64,000 nt of DNA from Rebecca billardiae RCC1528 (GCA_965240325.2 OZ251224.1:1860001-1924000), one strand, 5' to 3'. Counted from the stretch's first letter, positions 1 to 9,464 are shown. Translations and numbers: made by a program. Notes: generated by a model from the letters alone, not told the origin.

Positions 1-866
1 CACTGACGCCGGAGCGCCCGAAGGCGAAGCCTCACGAGTCACGCGCGCACGTCTGAGTCTGTGAGTCGTCTCAACGCATCTCATTGATTGAAGTCTACTA
101 CTAATAAGCTACTACTACTACGACTAATACTGCAATAACGCCGCGCGCGCATCTATCTTCATATCTGTATACACTAGTCGATCGTGCGCACAAATTCACA
201 GCAAACTTCCGGGCAGTCATGTCCGTCAATTGGCGGTCATCCGCAGCGTCACTGTATCATTCTAATCATCATAGCTTAGTCAATGATGCATTGATGATCT
301 GAACTACTTGCTGACAATGATTAATCAGCGCAGTGCGGCAGTAGTAGATAGTAGCAGCAGTTCTGAACCGTCTGATGCTGCCGCGGGCGACTAAGAGTAA
401 CAGTGGCACTGCGACGGCAGCGCGTGGTCAGCACGCCGGTCGCCACCCTTTGGTTTAGTGAGTTGGCGTTATTCAGGTCGTAGTTCGGATGGCGGTTGGC
501 AGCACGGCACGGCATCGGCCATCGATCATCTGACTAACGGCTATTTCCCGTTAGAACTAACTACTCGTCCTTATACTCAGACCTTAGCCGCCTGCTGGCT
601 AAGGTCTGAGTATAAGGCTAAGGTCTGGCTAAGGTCTGCCATTACTTTATTTATACTGCTTAAGCTAGCGTCCTGACTCCGACAGTCACCGTACCGAGTA
701 CGGACTTGGCTGAGACTCCCGTGGCACCGCACCGGCACTACTCCGCAGGCCGCCGTGCCTGTCTGGCGATTTACAATTTCTATAAGTGAATCGAGCGGCA
801 AGCGGCGAGCCTGCTCCACGCCAGCCCTGCGAGCACAGTGCGCTGACGATGGGTGTCACCGCGCCT
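1..866. other. Intergenic stretch, no gene recognised
   Basis: No reading frame here has the strong GC3 bias of the real genes in the window. It contains short simple tracts and, at 569-638, a perfect hairpin with tandem copies of its stem sequence (listed separately). It lies downstream of the minus-strand oxidoreductase that ends at 867. Confidence 0.6.
569..638. repeat. Perfect hairpin with 11-nt tandem repeats
   Basis: Positions 569-589 and 597-617 are exact reverse complements (21-bp arms) separated by a 7-nt loop. The 11-mer GGCTAAGGTCT occurs three times (597, 616, 627), so the right arm runs directly into further copies. It lies about 230-300 bp past the stop codon of the minus-strand oxidoreductase. 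It may be a transcript-end hairpin, a footprint of a small foldback element, or simple repeat growth. Confidence 0.8.
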
Positions 867-2438
867 TCAGCTTGGCTTGGCGCTCTCATCACCGGTGGCA
901 GCTGGAAGCAGCGAGGGCAGCGCAGCCGCCTGCTCGAAGCCGATGCGCAGCAGGAACGCCGAGTTGCGCCCATACGATTTGGCGCCGACGACGAAGAAGC
1001 GCGGCTCAGGCGTGAGCAGCGTGGCAGGCCCGGGCGCTGCCTGCTGCATGCAGTCCGACGCCGCACTGCTGTTCTCCCCGGCCGCCTTCGACTGCGCGGC
1101 CAGCAGTGCCGCGGCGAGCTTCATCGGCCCCTCAGACGCGTAGCAAGTGTGCACGTGCAGCTCGCGGTGCAGCGAGAGGTCAGGGTGGTACCCGACGAGC
1201 GACACGAGCGTGTCGACGTCAGCGGTGTTCGTGGCAGCCGGCTCGGCGCACTCGTACGTCACCTCGATGTGCTGTCGCCCCACGCCGAGCGCGGCGGTCG
1301 CGGCGCGCAGCGCTGGCCAGAGGCCGACGAGCGCGCGCAAGATCGGCCGGCCGAAGGGCACGGCTTGGAGTGCGAGGCGGAGCGTGGCGAGGGCGAAGGC
1401 CCCGAAGGCCCCGAGCGGGCTCGACGGCACCGAGGACGCGCGCACCGCAAGCCGGGTGATGGCGGCCGATGGCACGTGCTTGATGCCAAAGCCAGCGCCC
1501 GGAGTTGCACCCTCGTGTGCGCTGCTGCCGCAGAGCGCGTTGGCCCGGGCGCACAGCTCATCGCGCCGCGGGAGCGAGTCGTTCGGGACGCGCGCGAGCG
1601 GCTCGGGTCGCTCCGTGCGCGTGAGCCAGAGCACCGACGCTGGCTTCGCCCCCGCGCCCAGCGCCGCGAGCTCACCCAGCGCCAATGCAGCGGTCGCTGC
1701 CGAGTAGCCCGAGCCGACCAGGCAGATGCGCCGGCCGGCAAAGGCCGCGCGGTCGGCGCCGAGGACGTCCGGAATCGTGCGGAAGAGGCGGGGCGCGTGG
1801 GACTCGGCCTGCCGCGCATGAAGTGCGCGCTGCACCGCGCGCTCGCCGGGAACCGGCGTGCCCGTGGGCCCGAGCGCGTTCGCTGTGCGCGCGCCATAGG
1901 AGCCGCTCGCATCCACGACGACGCCAATCTCGACCAGCATCTCCTCCTCCTCCTCCTCCTCCGGCACCTTGTCGTCCTCGGCGTGGCGGGCAGCGCCAGG
2001 GGAAAGACGGCGTACGAGGAGGTGGAAGGGCGCGCCCTCCCGCCGCTTGTCGCCCACCGCCGCGACAGCTTCCGTCTTGCGCAGCCGGCCGCGGCCGACG
2101 CTGATCACCTCTGTGCGCACGCGCACCTCGAAGCGCTCGCCGTGCGTCTTGGCGAGCGCTCGAGCGAGCGGGCCGAGCACGTGCGCGACGTACTGCGCGC
2201 CGGTCGGGCACGCGTCCACGTCGGGTAGCGCCTCGCCAGCGCGCGCCAGCGCCGTGCGCATCGCGTCACTCACGTTCATGCCGTTGGGCGTGAAGAGCTG
2301 GACATGATTGCCCCACTCGGCGACGGCAGCTCCGACAGTCGGGCCGCGCTCGAGCACGATGACCTCGTGCCCGCTCTCCAGCAGGTGCGCTGCGCAGTCG
2401 AGTCCGATCGGGCCGGCGCCGATCACGGCGCACTTCAT
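867..2438 (-). CDS. FAD/NAD(P)-dependent oxidoreductase (flavin monooxygenase/pyridine-nucleotide type)
   Basis: The 523-residue single-exon protein opens directly with an FAD-binding Rossmann motif (GAGPIGLDCA, residues 7-16), followed by the acidic LER that binds the adenosine ribose. A second dinucleotide motif (GSGYSAATAA, around residue 240) would bind NAD(P)H. This two-Rossmann layout is that of flavin-dependent monooxygenases and related disulfide-type oxidoreductases. A run of Glu residues (about residues 156-166) is an insert in low-complexity sequence. No targeting peptide is visible because the FAD motif starts at residue 7, so a cytosolic location is likely. The ATG at 2438 is the only sensible start. 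No CxxC or CxxxxC redox pair is seen, so a disulfide reductase role is unlikely. The substrate cannot be told from sequence. Confidence 0.8.
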   Translation of the reverse strand: MKCAVIGAGPIGLDCAAHLLESGHEVIVLERGPTVGAAVAEWGNHVQLFTPNGMNVSDAMRTALARAGEALPDVDACPTGAQYVAHVLGPLARALAKTHGERFEVRVRTEVISVGRGRLRKTEAVAAVGDKRREGAPFHLLVRRLSPGAARHAEDDKVPEEEEEEEMLVEIGVVVDASGSYGARTANALGPTGTPVPGERAVQRALHARQAESHAPRLFRTIPDVLGADRAAFAGRRICLVGSGYSAATAALALGELAALGAGAKPASVLWLTRTERPEPLARVPNDSLPRRDELCARANALCGSSAHEGATPGAGFGIKHVPSAAITRLAVRASSVPSSPLGAFGAFALATLRLALQAVPFGRPILRALVGLWPALRAATAALGVGRQHIEVTYECAEPAATNTADVDTLVSLVGYHPDLSLHRELHVHTCYASEGPMKLAAALLAAQSKAAGENSSAASDCMQQAAPGPATLLTPEPRFFVVGAKSYGRNSAFLLRIGFEQAAALPSLLPAATGDESAKPS

Positions 2439-2828
2439 GTCGTCGACGCGCGAGGCGGTGGGACAAGCCGAGACGCGGCCCCTCGAATCATCAATTCAGC
2501 ATGGCTGCGGCGCGGTGCGGGGCGCCAGCATGAGCACACACGGTGAGGGCCACATTACTAAAGCCAGACACGCACATCAGTGCAGAGCGGTTGGAGGGCC
2601 TGCCTGAGCTGGCGTGTGGCGTACTCTGCTGCTGAGCCGGCTTCGAACAGGCGACAGCCCGATTGCCAGTAAAACTCGGAACTCAGAAGGTACGGGGCTG
2701 CCGCCCCGAGTCGTGTGTCACACCAGGACGCGCGCGGTGCCACCGGATTGTGAGTGGTGCCACTCATGCTCGAACACGGCGGTACGGTAGTGAGTGAGTG
2801 CCACCGAAAGGCGCGGAACGTGCTCGCC
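2439..2828. other. Intergenic region between oxidoreductase start and glutathione reductase end
   Basis: This holds the upstream region of the minus-strand oxidoreductase and the 3' region of the minus-strand glutathione reductase. No gene is recognised. A tRNA-like T-loop string near 2640 was examined and dismissed. Confidence 0.5.
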
Positions 2829-4424
2829 TCACTTGCCCGACGCCACGTTCCTCAGCGAGCCTGGCAGCCACGGCTTGCCGTCCTTCTGACCCCACGGCGC
2901 CATCGTCACAAACTCCTCGGCCGCAGTCGGGTGGAGCGCGACGCAGTGGTCGAAATCGCGCTTGGTCGCGCCCATCTTCACCGCGACGGCGAAGCCCTGC
3001 AGCATCTCGTCCGCGCCGATGCCCACGACGTGCAGCCCGACGACCTTCTCCTCCGGCCCGAGACACACGAGCTTCATCCCCATCGGCACCTTGTCCTCGG
3101 CGGCGGACATGGCGTAGTGCATGGGCTTGAACTTCGCCTGGTACACCTTGATCTGGTCGTCGCCGTGCTTTGCCCTGGCCTCGGGCTCGGTGAGCCCGAC
3201 GCTCCCGATCGGAGGGTGCGAGAAGACGATCGACGGGATGTTGTCGTACTCGAGCCGCGCGTCCGGGTCGTTGCCAAACAGCCGGTCGGCGAGCCGGCGG
3301 CCGGCGGCGATCGCGACGGGCGTGAGCTCGAAGCCCTGGGTCGTCGCGTCGCCGATGGCGTGCACCCCCGGCACACTCGTCCGCTCGTACTCGTCCACGA
3401 CGATGTTCCCGTGCGCGTCGAGCTTGACGCCGGCCTCCTCCAGGCCCATGCCCTTTGTGACTGGCTCGCGGCCGATCGCCATGAGCACGACGTCGCAGCC
3501 GTGCACGGTGCTCCCGTCCGTCAGGTGGACGTCGAGCTTGCCGTCGGACATCTTCTCGATCTCGGTGACCTGGTTGTTGCGCTTCATGTGCACCCCCATG
3601 CGGTCGAGCTCCGAGTTGATCACCTCCTGCACGAGCGGGTCGAACTTGCGCAGCACGTTCTGGCGGCGGCAGACGAGCGTCGTCGACGTGCCGAGCGCGT
3701 GGAAGATGCTCGCGATCTCGACGGCGATGTAGCCCGCGCCCGCGACGAGCGCGCGGTGGGGCTGCGTCTTGAGGTCGAAGAAGTCGTCGCTCGTAATCGC
3801 GTGCTGGATCCCCTTCACCTGCGGCATCTCGGGCTTGCCGCCCACGGCGATGAGAATGTGCTCGGCGGTGAACCGGCGCCCGTCTGCCTCGACCACCTTG
3901 TCCGCGACGAAGCGCGCGCGCGCGTTGACGTGGTCGACCTTCGCGTTGTCGAGGTTGCGTTCGTACACCTTGTTCAGGTGCGCGATGTACGCGTCACGCC
4001 GCGCCTTGAAGCCCTCCCAGTCGAAGGTCATCCCCTTCTCGCCCACGTGCGGGAATGAGATGCCGTATCCAGTCGCGGTGTGCGCCATGTCCGCATGCAG
4101 CGCGGCCGTGTAGAAGAGCTTCTTCGGCACGCAGCCCATATTGACGCAGGTCCCCCCGAGCCCAGCACCACGGCGCGAGCCAGTGTTCGGGTCGCGATCT
4201 GGCCCGCGCTCGATGATGAGCACTCGTTTGCCGTACTGCGCTGCGCGTCGCGCGCAAGCGATGCCTCCCGAGCCGCCGCCGATGACGACGAAGTCGTACA
4301 CCTCGGCCTCCATTGGCGCGGCGGCGGAGAGACCCCGGCTCGCCGACGCGACGGACGACGCCCCCCCCGCCCCCAGGCCGAGCGCGCCGAGGAGGCGCAT
4401 GCGGCGCATCATCGGCCCGAGCAT
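2829..4424 (-). CDS. GR: Glutathione reductase, probably organelle-targeted
   Basis: This encodes an NADPH- and FAD-dependent enzyme that reduces glutathione disulfide to two GSH. The 531-residue protein has an FAD Rossmann motif (VVIGGGSGG, near residue 46), the redox-active disulfide in [14 protein letters not shown] (Cys93 and Cys98), a second Rossmann motif ([10 protein letters not shown]), the AIGR and GDA-type FAD contacts, and the C-terminal catalytic His-Glu box HPTAAEE of the partner subunit. The frame stays open upstream to 5270, but that part overlaps the opposite gene and reads as shadow sequence. The ATG at 4424 is chosen because the mature domain follows about 40 residues of Ala/Ser/Arg-rich leader (MMRRMRLLG...), typical of an organelle presequence. 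It is head-to-head with the thioredoxin reductase. Confidence 0.93.
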   Translation of the reverse strand: MLGPMMRRMRLLGALGLGAGGASSVASASRGLSAAAPMEAEVYDFVVIGGGSGGIACARRAAQYGKRVLIIERGPDRDPNTGSRRGAGLGGTCVNMGCVPKKLFYTAALHADMAHTATGYGISFPHVGEKGMTFDWEGFKARRDAYIAHLNKVYERNLDNAKVDHVNARARFVADKVVEADGRRFTAEHILIAVGGKPEMPQVKGIQHAITSDDFFDLKTQPHRALVAGAGYIAVEIASIFHALGTSTTLVCRRQNVLRKFDPLVQEVINSELDRMGVHMKRNNQVTEIEKMSDGKLDVHLTDGSTVHGCDVVLMAIGREPVTKGMGLEEAGVKLDAHGNIVVDEYERTSVPGVHAIGDATTQGFELTPVAIAAGRRLADRLFGNDPDARLEYDNIPSIVFSHPPIGSVGLTEPEARAKHGDDQIKVYQAKFKPMHYAMSAAEDKVPMGMKLVCLGPEEKVVGLHVVGIGADEMLQGFAVAVKMGATKRDFDHCVALHPTAAEEFVTMAPWGQKDGKPWLPGSLRNVASGK

Positions 4425-4638
4425 GACTCGCGGGCGTCTTCGCCACTGCCAGTACCGTGCCAGTGCGTGCACCACCGAGTCTGAAGTGTGGGCGGATCCG
4501 GCGCCGACGTGGCAAAAGTCCGTCCACGCCCGTCGATGGCCGCCGCCACAGACGTCGGCCGGCTCCTCGCGTGGGTGCTCCTCCTCGCACTGGGCGCGTA
4601 CGCACTGCGCCAGGGCGCCGAGTTTGCGACGACAGCCC
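4425..4638. promoter_or_regulatory. Shared bidirectional promoter of glutathione reductase and thioredoxin reductase
   Basis: The two start codons point away from each other with 214 bp between them, or only 111 bp if the alternative first exon at 4536 is used. Both transcripts must start within or very near this stretch. No TATA box is seen. Confidence 0.55.
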
Positions 4639-4733
4639 ATGAATGTGTCATCTGCGGCTGCGTCATCGGCGCCTCCGTCAGCCTCGCGTTCCTCGGCATC
4701 CGCCATCCAGAGAAGGCCGCCAAGCGTGAGTGA
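4536..4733 (+). CDS. Short two-helix reading frame; alternative first exon of the thioredoxin reductase or a separate small gene
   Basis: The 65-codon frame starts at ATG 4536 and encodes two hydrophobic segments ([15 protein letters not shown] and [19 protein letters not shown]) followed by a charged tail. Third-position GC is clearly higher here than in the frame used by the thioredoxin reductase over the same bases, so this frame looks coding. The frame signal switches to the reductase frame close to a perfect splice donor (GTGAGT, 4726-4731). Splicing from 4725 to the AG just before about 4930 would fuse it in frame to [15 protein letters not shown], giving a membrane-anchored reductase. 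Without splicing it stops at 4733. Which is true cannot be decided from DNA alone. Confidence 0.4.
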   Translation: MAAATDVGRLLAWVLLLALGAYALRQGAEFATTAHECVICGCVIGASVSLAFLGIRHPEKAAKRE

Positions 4734-6549
4734 GCGCAGACCGCACTGCTGGCTCACCCTCACGCTCGCGGCGGCGATCCTGGCGTGCAGCGCCCCGGTG
4801 CACGCGCGCTCGGCCTCTTCCAGCACGACTCGACGAGGCCGGCGAGGCCTCTCGCGCCTCCCGCGCGTGGCTCTGCGCACGCGCGGCGGTGCGCGCGATG
4901 AGGGCGAAGACGCCGCCGCCGAGGAGGCAGGCGATGCGGACGCGGACGAGTACGACCTCGTCGTGATCGGGGGCGGCTCGGGTGGTCTGGCGTGCGCGCA
5001 GGAGGCTGCGAGGCTGGGTATGCGTGTGGCGGTGTGCGACTTTGTCGAGCCCTCGCCCGCGGGCACCACGTGGGGGCTGGGCGGCACGTGCGTGAACGTG
5101 GGGTGCATCCCGAAGAAGCTGATGCACCAGGCGGCCCTGCTGGGCGAGGCGCTGCACGACGCGCCGAGCTTCGGCTGGGAGGCGCGGCGCGGCGAGGCGG
5201 AGGCGGAGCCGCCGTCGCACGCGTGGGAGACGCTCGTCACCAACGTGCAGATGCACATCAAGTCCCTCAACTTCGGCTACCGCTCGGCGCTGATGAGCGC
5301 GGACGTCGAGTACGTGAACGCGCGCGCCTCGTTTGTCGACGCGCGCACCGTCGAGTGCGCGGACGCCGCGGGCGAGACGCGGCGGCTGCGCGCGAAGTCG
5401 TTCGTGATCGCGGTGGGTGGTCGGCCGCGCTACCTCGACGACATCCCGGGCGGGCGCGACCTCGTCGTCTCCTCCGACGACCTCTTCTCGCTGCCCGCGG
5501 CGCCGGGCAAGACGCTCTGCATCGGAGGCGGCTACGTGAGCCTCGAGTGCGCGGGCTTCCTCAACGGGCTCGGGATGGAGGCCGACGTGATGGTGCGCTC
5601 GATCCCGCTGCGCGGGTTCGACCAGCAGATGGCGACGCTGGTCAAGGAGCACATGTCCGAACGCGGCTGCTACTTCGTCGATGGCGCCGTCCCCACCTCG
5701 GTCGAGCGCGTGCCCGCTGCAGAGGGGGGCGGCCGCGAGCGGCGGCGCGTGACCTGGCGGTTTGCCGACGGCTCCGAGGGCGAAGGTGTCTACGACACGG
5801 TGCTCGTCGCGGTCGGGCGTGACGCGCAGACCGCTCGGCTCGGCCTCGAGAACACGCTGGTGCGGACCAACCCGCGCACGGGGAAGGTGCTCGCCGACGG
5901 CGAGCGCACGCATGCAGGACACATCCACGCGATCGGTGACGTACTGGACGGCAAGCCGGAGCTCACGCCCGTCGCCATCCAGGCGGGCGTGCGGCTCGCC
6001 CGCCGGCTGGCCGGCGTGGCGTCGGAGGAGATGGACTATGCGGGTGTACCCACGACCGTCTTCACGCCTCTCGAGTACAGCTGCGTCGGCCTCAGTGAGG
6101 AGGATGCGATCGAGGCACACGGCGAGGTGTGCCGCGCTCGCGCCGTGCGCCGTCGCTCGCGCGCGCCGCGCGCCGCCGAGCCGTGCGTCTCATGACGAGT
6201 GCGCCCCTTGATCCGCGGGCCACCCTGCGGCGCGCAGGAGAACATCGAGGTCATGCATTCATACTTCAAGCCGCTCGAGTGGACGCTGTCGCATCGGCCG
6301 GACAACTCGTGCTATGCCAAGGTCGTGTGCAATAAGGCGGACGGGATGCGCCTGCTCGGCGTGCACCTGAGCGGCCCTGGTGCTGGCGAGATCATGCAAG
6401 GCTTCGCAGTCGCGCTCAAGTGCGGTGCGACGCTCGCCGATCTGGACGGCACCGTGGGCATCCACCCGACGTGCGCTGAGGAGCTCGTGTCTTTGCGGAT
6501 CACGAAGCGTTCCGGCATGGACGCCAAGAAGCGCGGCTGCTGAGGCTAA
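4639..6549 (+). CDS. TXNRD: Selenocysteine thioredoxin reductase (high-Mr, animal-type) with C-terminal Gly-Cys-Sec-Gly
   Basis: This encodes an NADPH-FAD flavoenzyme that reduces thioredoxin. Exons are 4639-6126 and 6238-6549; the 111-nt intron (GTGTGC...GCGCAG, phase 0) rejoins AHGE to ENIEV, as in animal TrxR. Seen: FAD motif VVIGGGSGG, redox disulfide [14 protein letters not shown] (Cys151/Cys156), second Rossmann [11 protein letters not shown], and HPTCAEE. The last codons are GGC TGC TGA GGC TAA: Gly-Cys-UGA-Gly-stop, exactly the GCUG redox tail of selenoprotein TrxR. A stop at 6541 would remove Sec and Gly. A SECIS-type hairpin follows. From ATG 4639 the leader contains a signal-like segment ([16 protein letters not shown]) and an Arg/Ser-rich stretch, suggesting plastid or secretory import. 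The N-terminus is uncertain (see the 4536 frame). Length about 599 residues. Confidence 0.92.
6127..6237 (+). other. Intron of the thioredoxin reductase gene
   Basis: 111 nt, begins GTGTGCC and ends GCGCGCAG. Removing it restores the conserved TrxR sequence across the joint in phase 0. The intron is also readable in frame for a while, so simple ORF calling would miss the last 103 codons. Confidence 0.9.
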
Positions 6550-6686
6550 GCCCGCCACGGAGCGGTACCCTCAGTCAGAGGGGCGCCCCGTGGCAGCCAC
6601 GTCCGGCGGAGTGGAGATGACGCGGCCTCGACCAGGCACGCGTGCGCGGTGGCGGGCACACGCCCTGCTGCCGCATCGCGCTGTTT

Positions 6687-6757
6687 GGCGGAGACATGAC
6701 GGTATGGCACGAACGGCACACAACCTTGGCCTGTGCCATGCCTGAGCACCTTCCGCG
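6687..6757 (+). promoter_or_regulatory. SECIS element in the thioredoxin reductase 3' UTR
   Basis: The core has the SECIS quartet ATGA (6696-6699) opposite TGA (6743-6745). Between them is a 10-bp helix pairing 6701-6710 with 6733-6742 (one G-U), then an apical loop that starts GAAC and so supplies the conserved unpaired AA (6712-6713). Below the quartet, 6688-6692 pairs with 6752-6756 (GCGGA/TCCGC) across an internal loop, forming helix I. The quartet is 155 nt beyond the UGA codon, a usual spacing. These are the defining features of eukaryotic SECIS elements, which recruit SBP2 and the selenocysteine elongation factor. Confidence 0.9.
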
Positions 6758-6922
6758 TCATCCACATTGGCCATCTTCGGATCGACATCGTCATGTAGTC
6801 GTACACTAACGTACTGAGACTATACTGCTGACTAACTCAACGGTACAGGAAAACTGCGCTTACTGACCGCGTAGTCCATGCTGTAGCTATACGCGAAAAA
6901 AGCAGAGGCGTCGAATAGTACC

Positions 6923-6940
6923 GTTTTAATATATTAAAAC
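6923..6940. repeat. Perfect 18-bp AT palindrome
   Basis: GTTTTAATATATTAAAAC reads the same on both strands. It sits at the edge of the AT-rich island downstream of the thioredoxin reductase. Confidence 0.8.
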
Positions 6941-7547
6941 AGCAGTTAAACTATATATATTAATAAATTAATATACATTAATTTAGTATACAATAAATAC
7001 AGACAGACAGTACTAACTAGTCTTATCTGCTAGAGCCTAGATCTATTTATTGTGCGACTGCTTGCACGCGGACCGAGCAGCGACAATGAGGCTCGTCATC
7101 GTCGGGCGGGGTACGGCCGCGCTGCTAGCTAGGTCCATGCCCCACTCCATTACAACCATGCCGAATAATATCTATGATGACTATGCCTATGGCCATGGCG
7201 GTGTAATGCAGGGCCTTCACTCTGGTTGCCAGGACTCAGGAGGCCGGCCGCCCGGTAGCCGCGCTGCCGCCGCTGCCACTGCCAGCACTCAATAGGTCGT
7301 TCGCCTGATCAGTCCGGCCCACTAATGAATCCAATGCGGCCACCATCGGTCCATCGTGGCCACCGCCGCTGCGCCACAGCGCCATTGCAGTGACGCACGG
7401 CCTCCCGGACGGTTGGAAGGGTGGAACGCGCGGTGGTCCAATTCATTGATGAGGGCGTGATATGTGGTCATACGACGGCAATACCCGCCATGGCTTCCCT
7501 TCAACAGTGATGGCATACGGTCAACTTCGACTGGCTGCCTAAGCTGG

Positions 7548-7601
7548 GCGTCGATCTCGCCTGCCTGAGCTGTGTGCGTCTCTTATTCTTTGTAAATTGT
7601 A
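7548..7601 (+). repeat. Dispersed repeat family C, copy 1
   Basis: The string GATCTCGCCTGCCTGAGCTG, continuing through TGTGCGTCTCTTATTCTT, recurs at 23110-23183 (with an insertion), 27544-27598, and in reverse complement at 34137-34210. Copy 3 ends in TAGTAAACTGTA and copy 4 starts with its reverse complement, so this is probably the end of a transposable element family. Confidence 0.7.
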
Positions 7602-7731
7602 AGTAGCGAGCTCTGAGGCACCGCCCCCATCGTCCGAGGGCTCTCAGCGCTCTTCCGACCTGGACGAATCTGCATGGCGATTCAGAAAAAACCTACTACT
7701 GATGCTTTGATTCCCCCCTTCTTCCTTTGAT

Positions 7732-8895
7732 ATGTCGGCGGCGGGATTGGCGCCGGTACGGCGAGTGGGAGCATGGGCCCTCGTCGCGATGCTCTCGCAA
7801 GTCGGCGCCGAGCATTGCGATGCCGCGGTGGTGGCTGGCGACGTCATTAGGAATACATCCTCGCCCATGATTGAGGCCGCTTACTATGTGAACCGCGCTC
7901 GCGACAAGGCTCGCGCGGCCTTCATGGAGCGCACGCTCGGCAAGGCGGGGCTCGAGGCGGTGCGAGTGCCCGCGTTCGTGCCGCCGGTCCCCGACATAAA
8001 GCAGCTGCTGATGAGCCGAGAACCTGAGCGCATGGGCGGCGACTTCGCGCGCGCGATGTACAGCCAGCGCCGTTGCCGCCGCATGACGCAGCCGCCGGGG
8101 CCGAGCGGTGGCTCACGCTTGCCACTCATAAAGTGCGTGCACAAGATGGTCCTCAGCCGCGGTGGCGTCACTGGCAAGCTGAACAGCATGCTGGGCGGCG
8201 CGCTGGGCTGTCAGCACTACACGCAGTATGGATCGCTCTCCACAATCGCAGGTACATTCAAAGTCAGCAGGGCAGTCTGCGGCCTCTTCGTAGCCAATTT
8301 CCTGAGCATGCGGCGCGCCCTGCAGACGATTGAAGCTCGCGTCAACTTTGCGCGCACCGGTAATGCGTCTCAGCGACCGGCACCCCGCCCACGCCGTGCA
8401 CCTCGCGAGGACGAGCGCTACTTCCTGCTCATGGAGGACGATTCCGAGGTGCTCCCGTCGTGGCGCTCTCGGTTCTGCCAATTCCTACGCGACTTTCCTG
8501 CGCAGACATGGGACGTGGCCATCGTCGATGTCGACGCGGCCGGCCTGTCAGCCGTGCGCGCTTATCGCAAGCGCAGCGGTCGCGCCCCGTATGCAGACGC
8601 GGATCTGGCCCGAATGCGCGCCGACCCCGATGCATGGCAGCGGAACAGCTCTGTGGACATGCGCCGCGTGCCGCATTTCATGGGCATGGCGGCGGCCCTG
8701 GTGCGTGAGAGCGCGCTGCCTCACCTGCTCGAACTGCTCGAGGAGGTGCCCATCGGCACGACCGACGCCGTGCTCGCGCTCCTGGCCCGAAAGGACCGGG
8801 TGCTCCGCATCGCATTCTCAAAGCGCAAAGTATGTGACTCTGACCGCTTCGATGAGCAGCAGCAAAGCGCGCTCCAGAGCACCTTTGACTCTTGA
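7732..8895 (+). CDS. Secreted GT25-like glycosyltransferase
   Basis: The 387-residue protein starts at ATG 7732 with a hydrophobic signal-anchor segment (VGAWALVAMLSQVGA). It then resembles glycosyltransferase family 25 (LPS-type and collagen galactosyltransferases): YYVNRARDKARAAFMERTL followed by a Gly-Leu-Glu and a VPAF segment matches the N-terminal 'L.R...R...-GL-R..A' pattern. The acidic nucleotide-sugar/metal motif appears as LLMEDDSEV (about residues 230-238), followed by WDVAIVDVD. The usual 'SH' motif region (GALGCQHYTQYGSL) is present in altered form. It probably transfers a sugar in the secretory pathway onto cell-surface or scale glycans. An RNTSS sequon near residue 40 is a possible glycosylation site. 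Donor and acceptor cannot be predicted. Confidence 0.7.
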   Translation: MSAAGLAPVRRVGAWALVAMLSQVGAEHCDAAVVAGDVIRNTSSPMIEAAYYVNRARDKARAAFMERTLGKAGLEAVRVPAFVPPVPDIKQLLMSREPERMGGDFARAMYSQRRCRRMTQPPGPSGGSRLPLIKCVHKMVLSRGGVTGKLNSMLGGALGCQHYTQYGSLSTIAGTFKVSRAVCGLFVANFLSMRRALQTIEARVNFARTGNASQRPAPRPRRAPREDERYFLLMEDDSEVLPSWRSRFCQFLRDFPAQTWDVAIVDVDAAGLSAVRAYRKRSGRAPYADADLARMRADPDAWQRNSSVDMRRVPHFMGMAAALVRESALPHLLELLEEVPIGTTDAVLALLARKDRVLRIAFSKRKVCDSDRFDEQQQSALQSTFDS

Positions 8896-9464
8896 CGTGA
8901 TGAGGCCACCTTCACCTCGAGGGCCCGCGGGCCGGCACGCCGTTGCCACCCGCCGCGCGGCGGCCGCCGCCGCCACCACCACCGAGTGCGAGCCCGGCGC
9001 GTGCGCGCGGCCGCGGGCGGCGCGGGATGCTCGCATGTGCCAATGTTCGACGCAGGCATGTCGATGGCAGCCACTAGCAAGCCTTTGGCAGCGGCAGAGG
9101 CGGCAGTGGCAGAGGCGGCGGCGGACCGCGTCCGCACGCGCCAAGCCCTGTGGTGCGCGCTGCAACTAGTGCGCGCGCCGCGCCGCTTCAGCCTCAGCAG
9201 CGCAAGGTTGCGCTCGGCGCTGCCACCGCATCGGACGACGAAAAGGACGAGGGCTCGTGGGCGCGTTTGGAACGGCTGTGATCGCGCATGGCGGCGACGG
9301 CGGCCGTCGCCCATCGCCGCGCGCCTGGCGGGCAAGCGGCAAGCAGCAACTCGCAAGGCAGTCTTATCTGCTAGCTATAGTCGTAATCATACTAGTGATG
9401 TCGTAGTCTTAGTAGCAGTATAGCAGCGTCTCTCTCTCTCTCTCGATCTCGATCTCGATCTCTC

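Larger units (their letters stand above)
6550..7731. other. 3' UTR with SECIS, then AT-rich intergenic tract
   Basis: Apart from the SECIS, no gene is seen. Positions about 6890-7060 form a markedly AT-rich island in an otherwise GC-rich region and include an 18-bp perfect palindrome at 6923-6940. A copy of a dispersed repeat (family C) lies at 7548-7601. Confidence 0.55.

Noticed and set aside
786-2228. 480-codon plus-strand frame opposite the FAD oxidoreductase
   Set aside because: A shadow of the real minus-strand gene, Arg-rich and without domains; long antisense frames are common in GC-rich coding DNA.
2630-2720. Possible minus-strand tRNA (string GGCTTCGAACAGG)
   Set aside because: Only a T-loop-like string is present; the D-arm A-box and a paired acceptor stem could not be found.
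2754-4058. 434-codon plus-strand frame opposite glutathione reductase
   Set aside because: Antisense shadow rich in His, Val, Arg and Leu; no domain.
4141-4638. Upstream extension of the thioredoxin reductase frame from 4141
   Set aside because: It overlaps the glutathione reductase gene on the other strand, has the composition of a shadow frame, and would put the start inside another gene's coding sequence.
4425-5270. Upstream extension of glutathione reductase to 5270
   Set aside because: It overlaps the thioredoxin reductase domain on the opposite strand and contains no reductase sequence; the leader from 4424 is sufficient.
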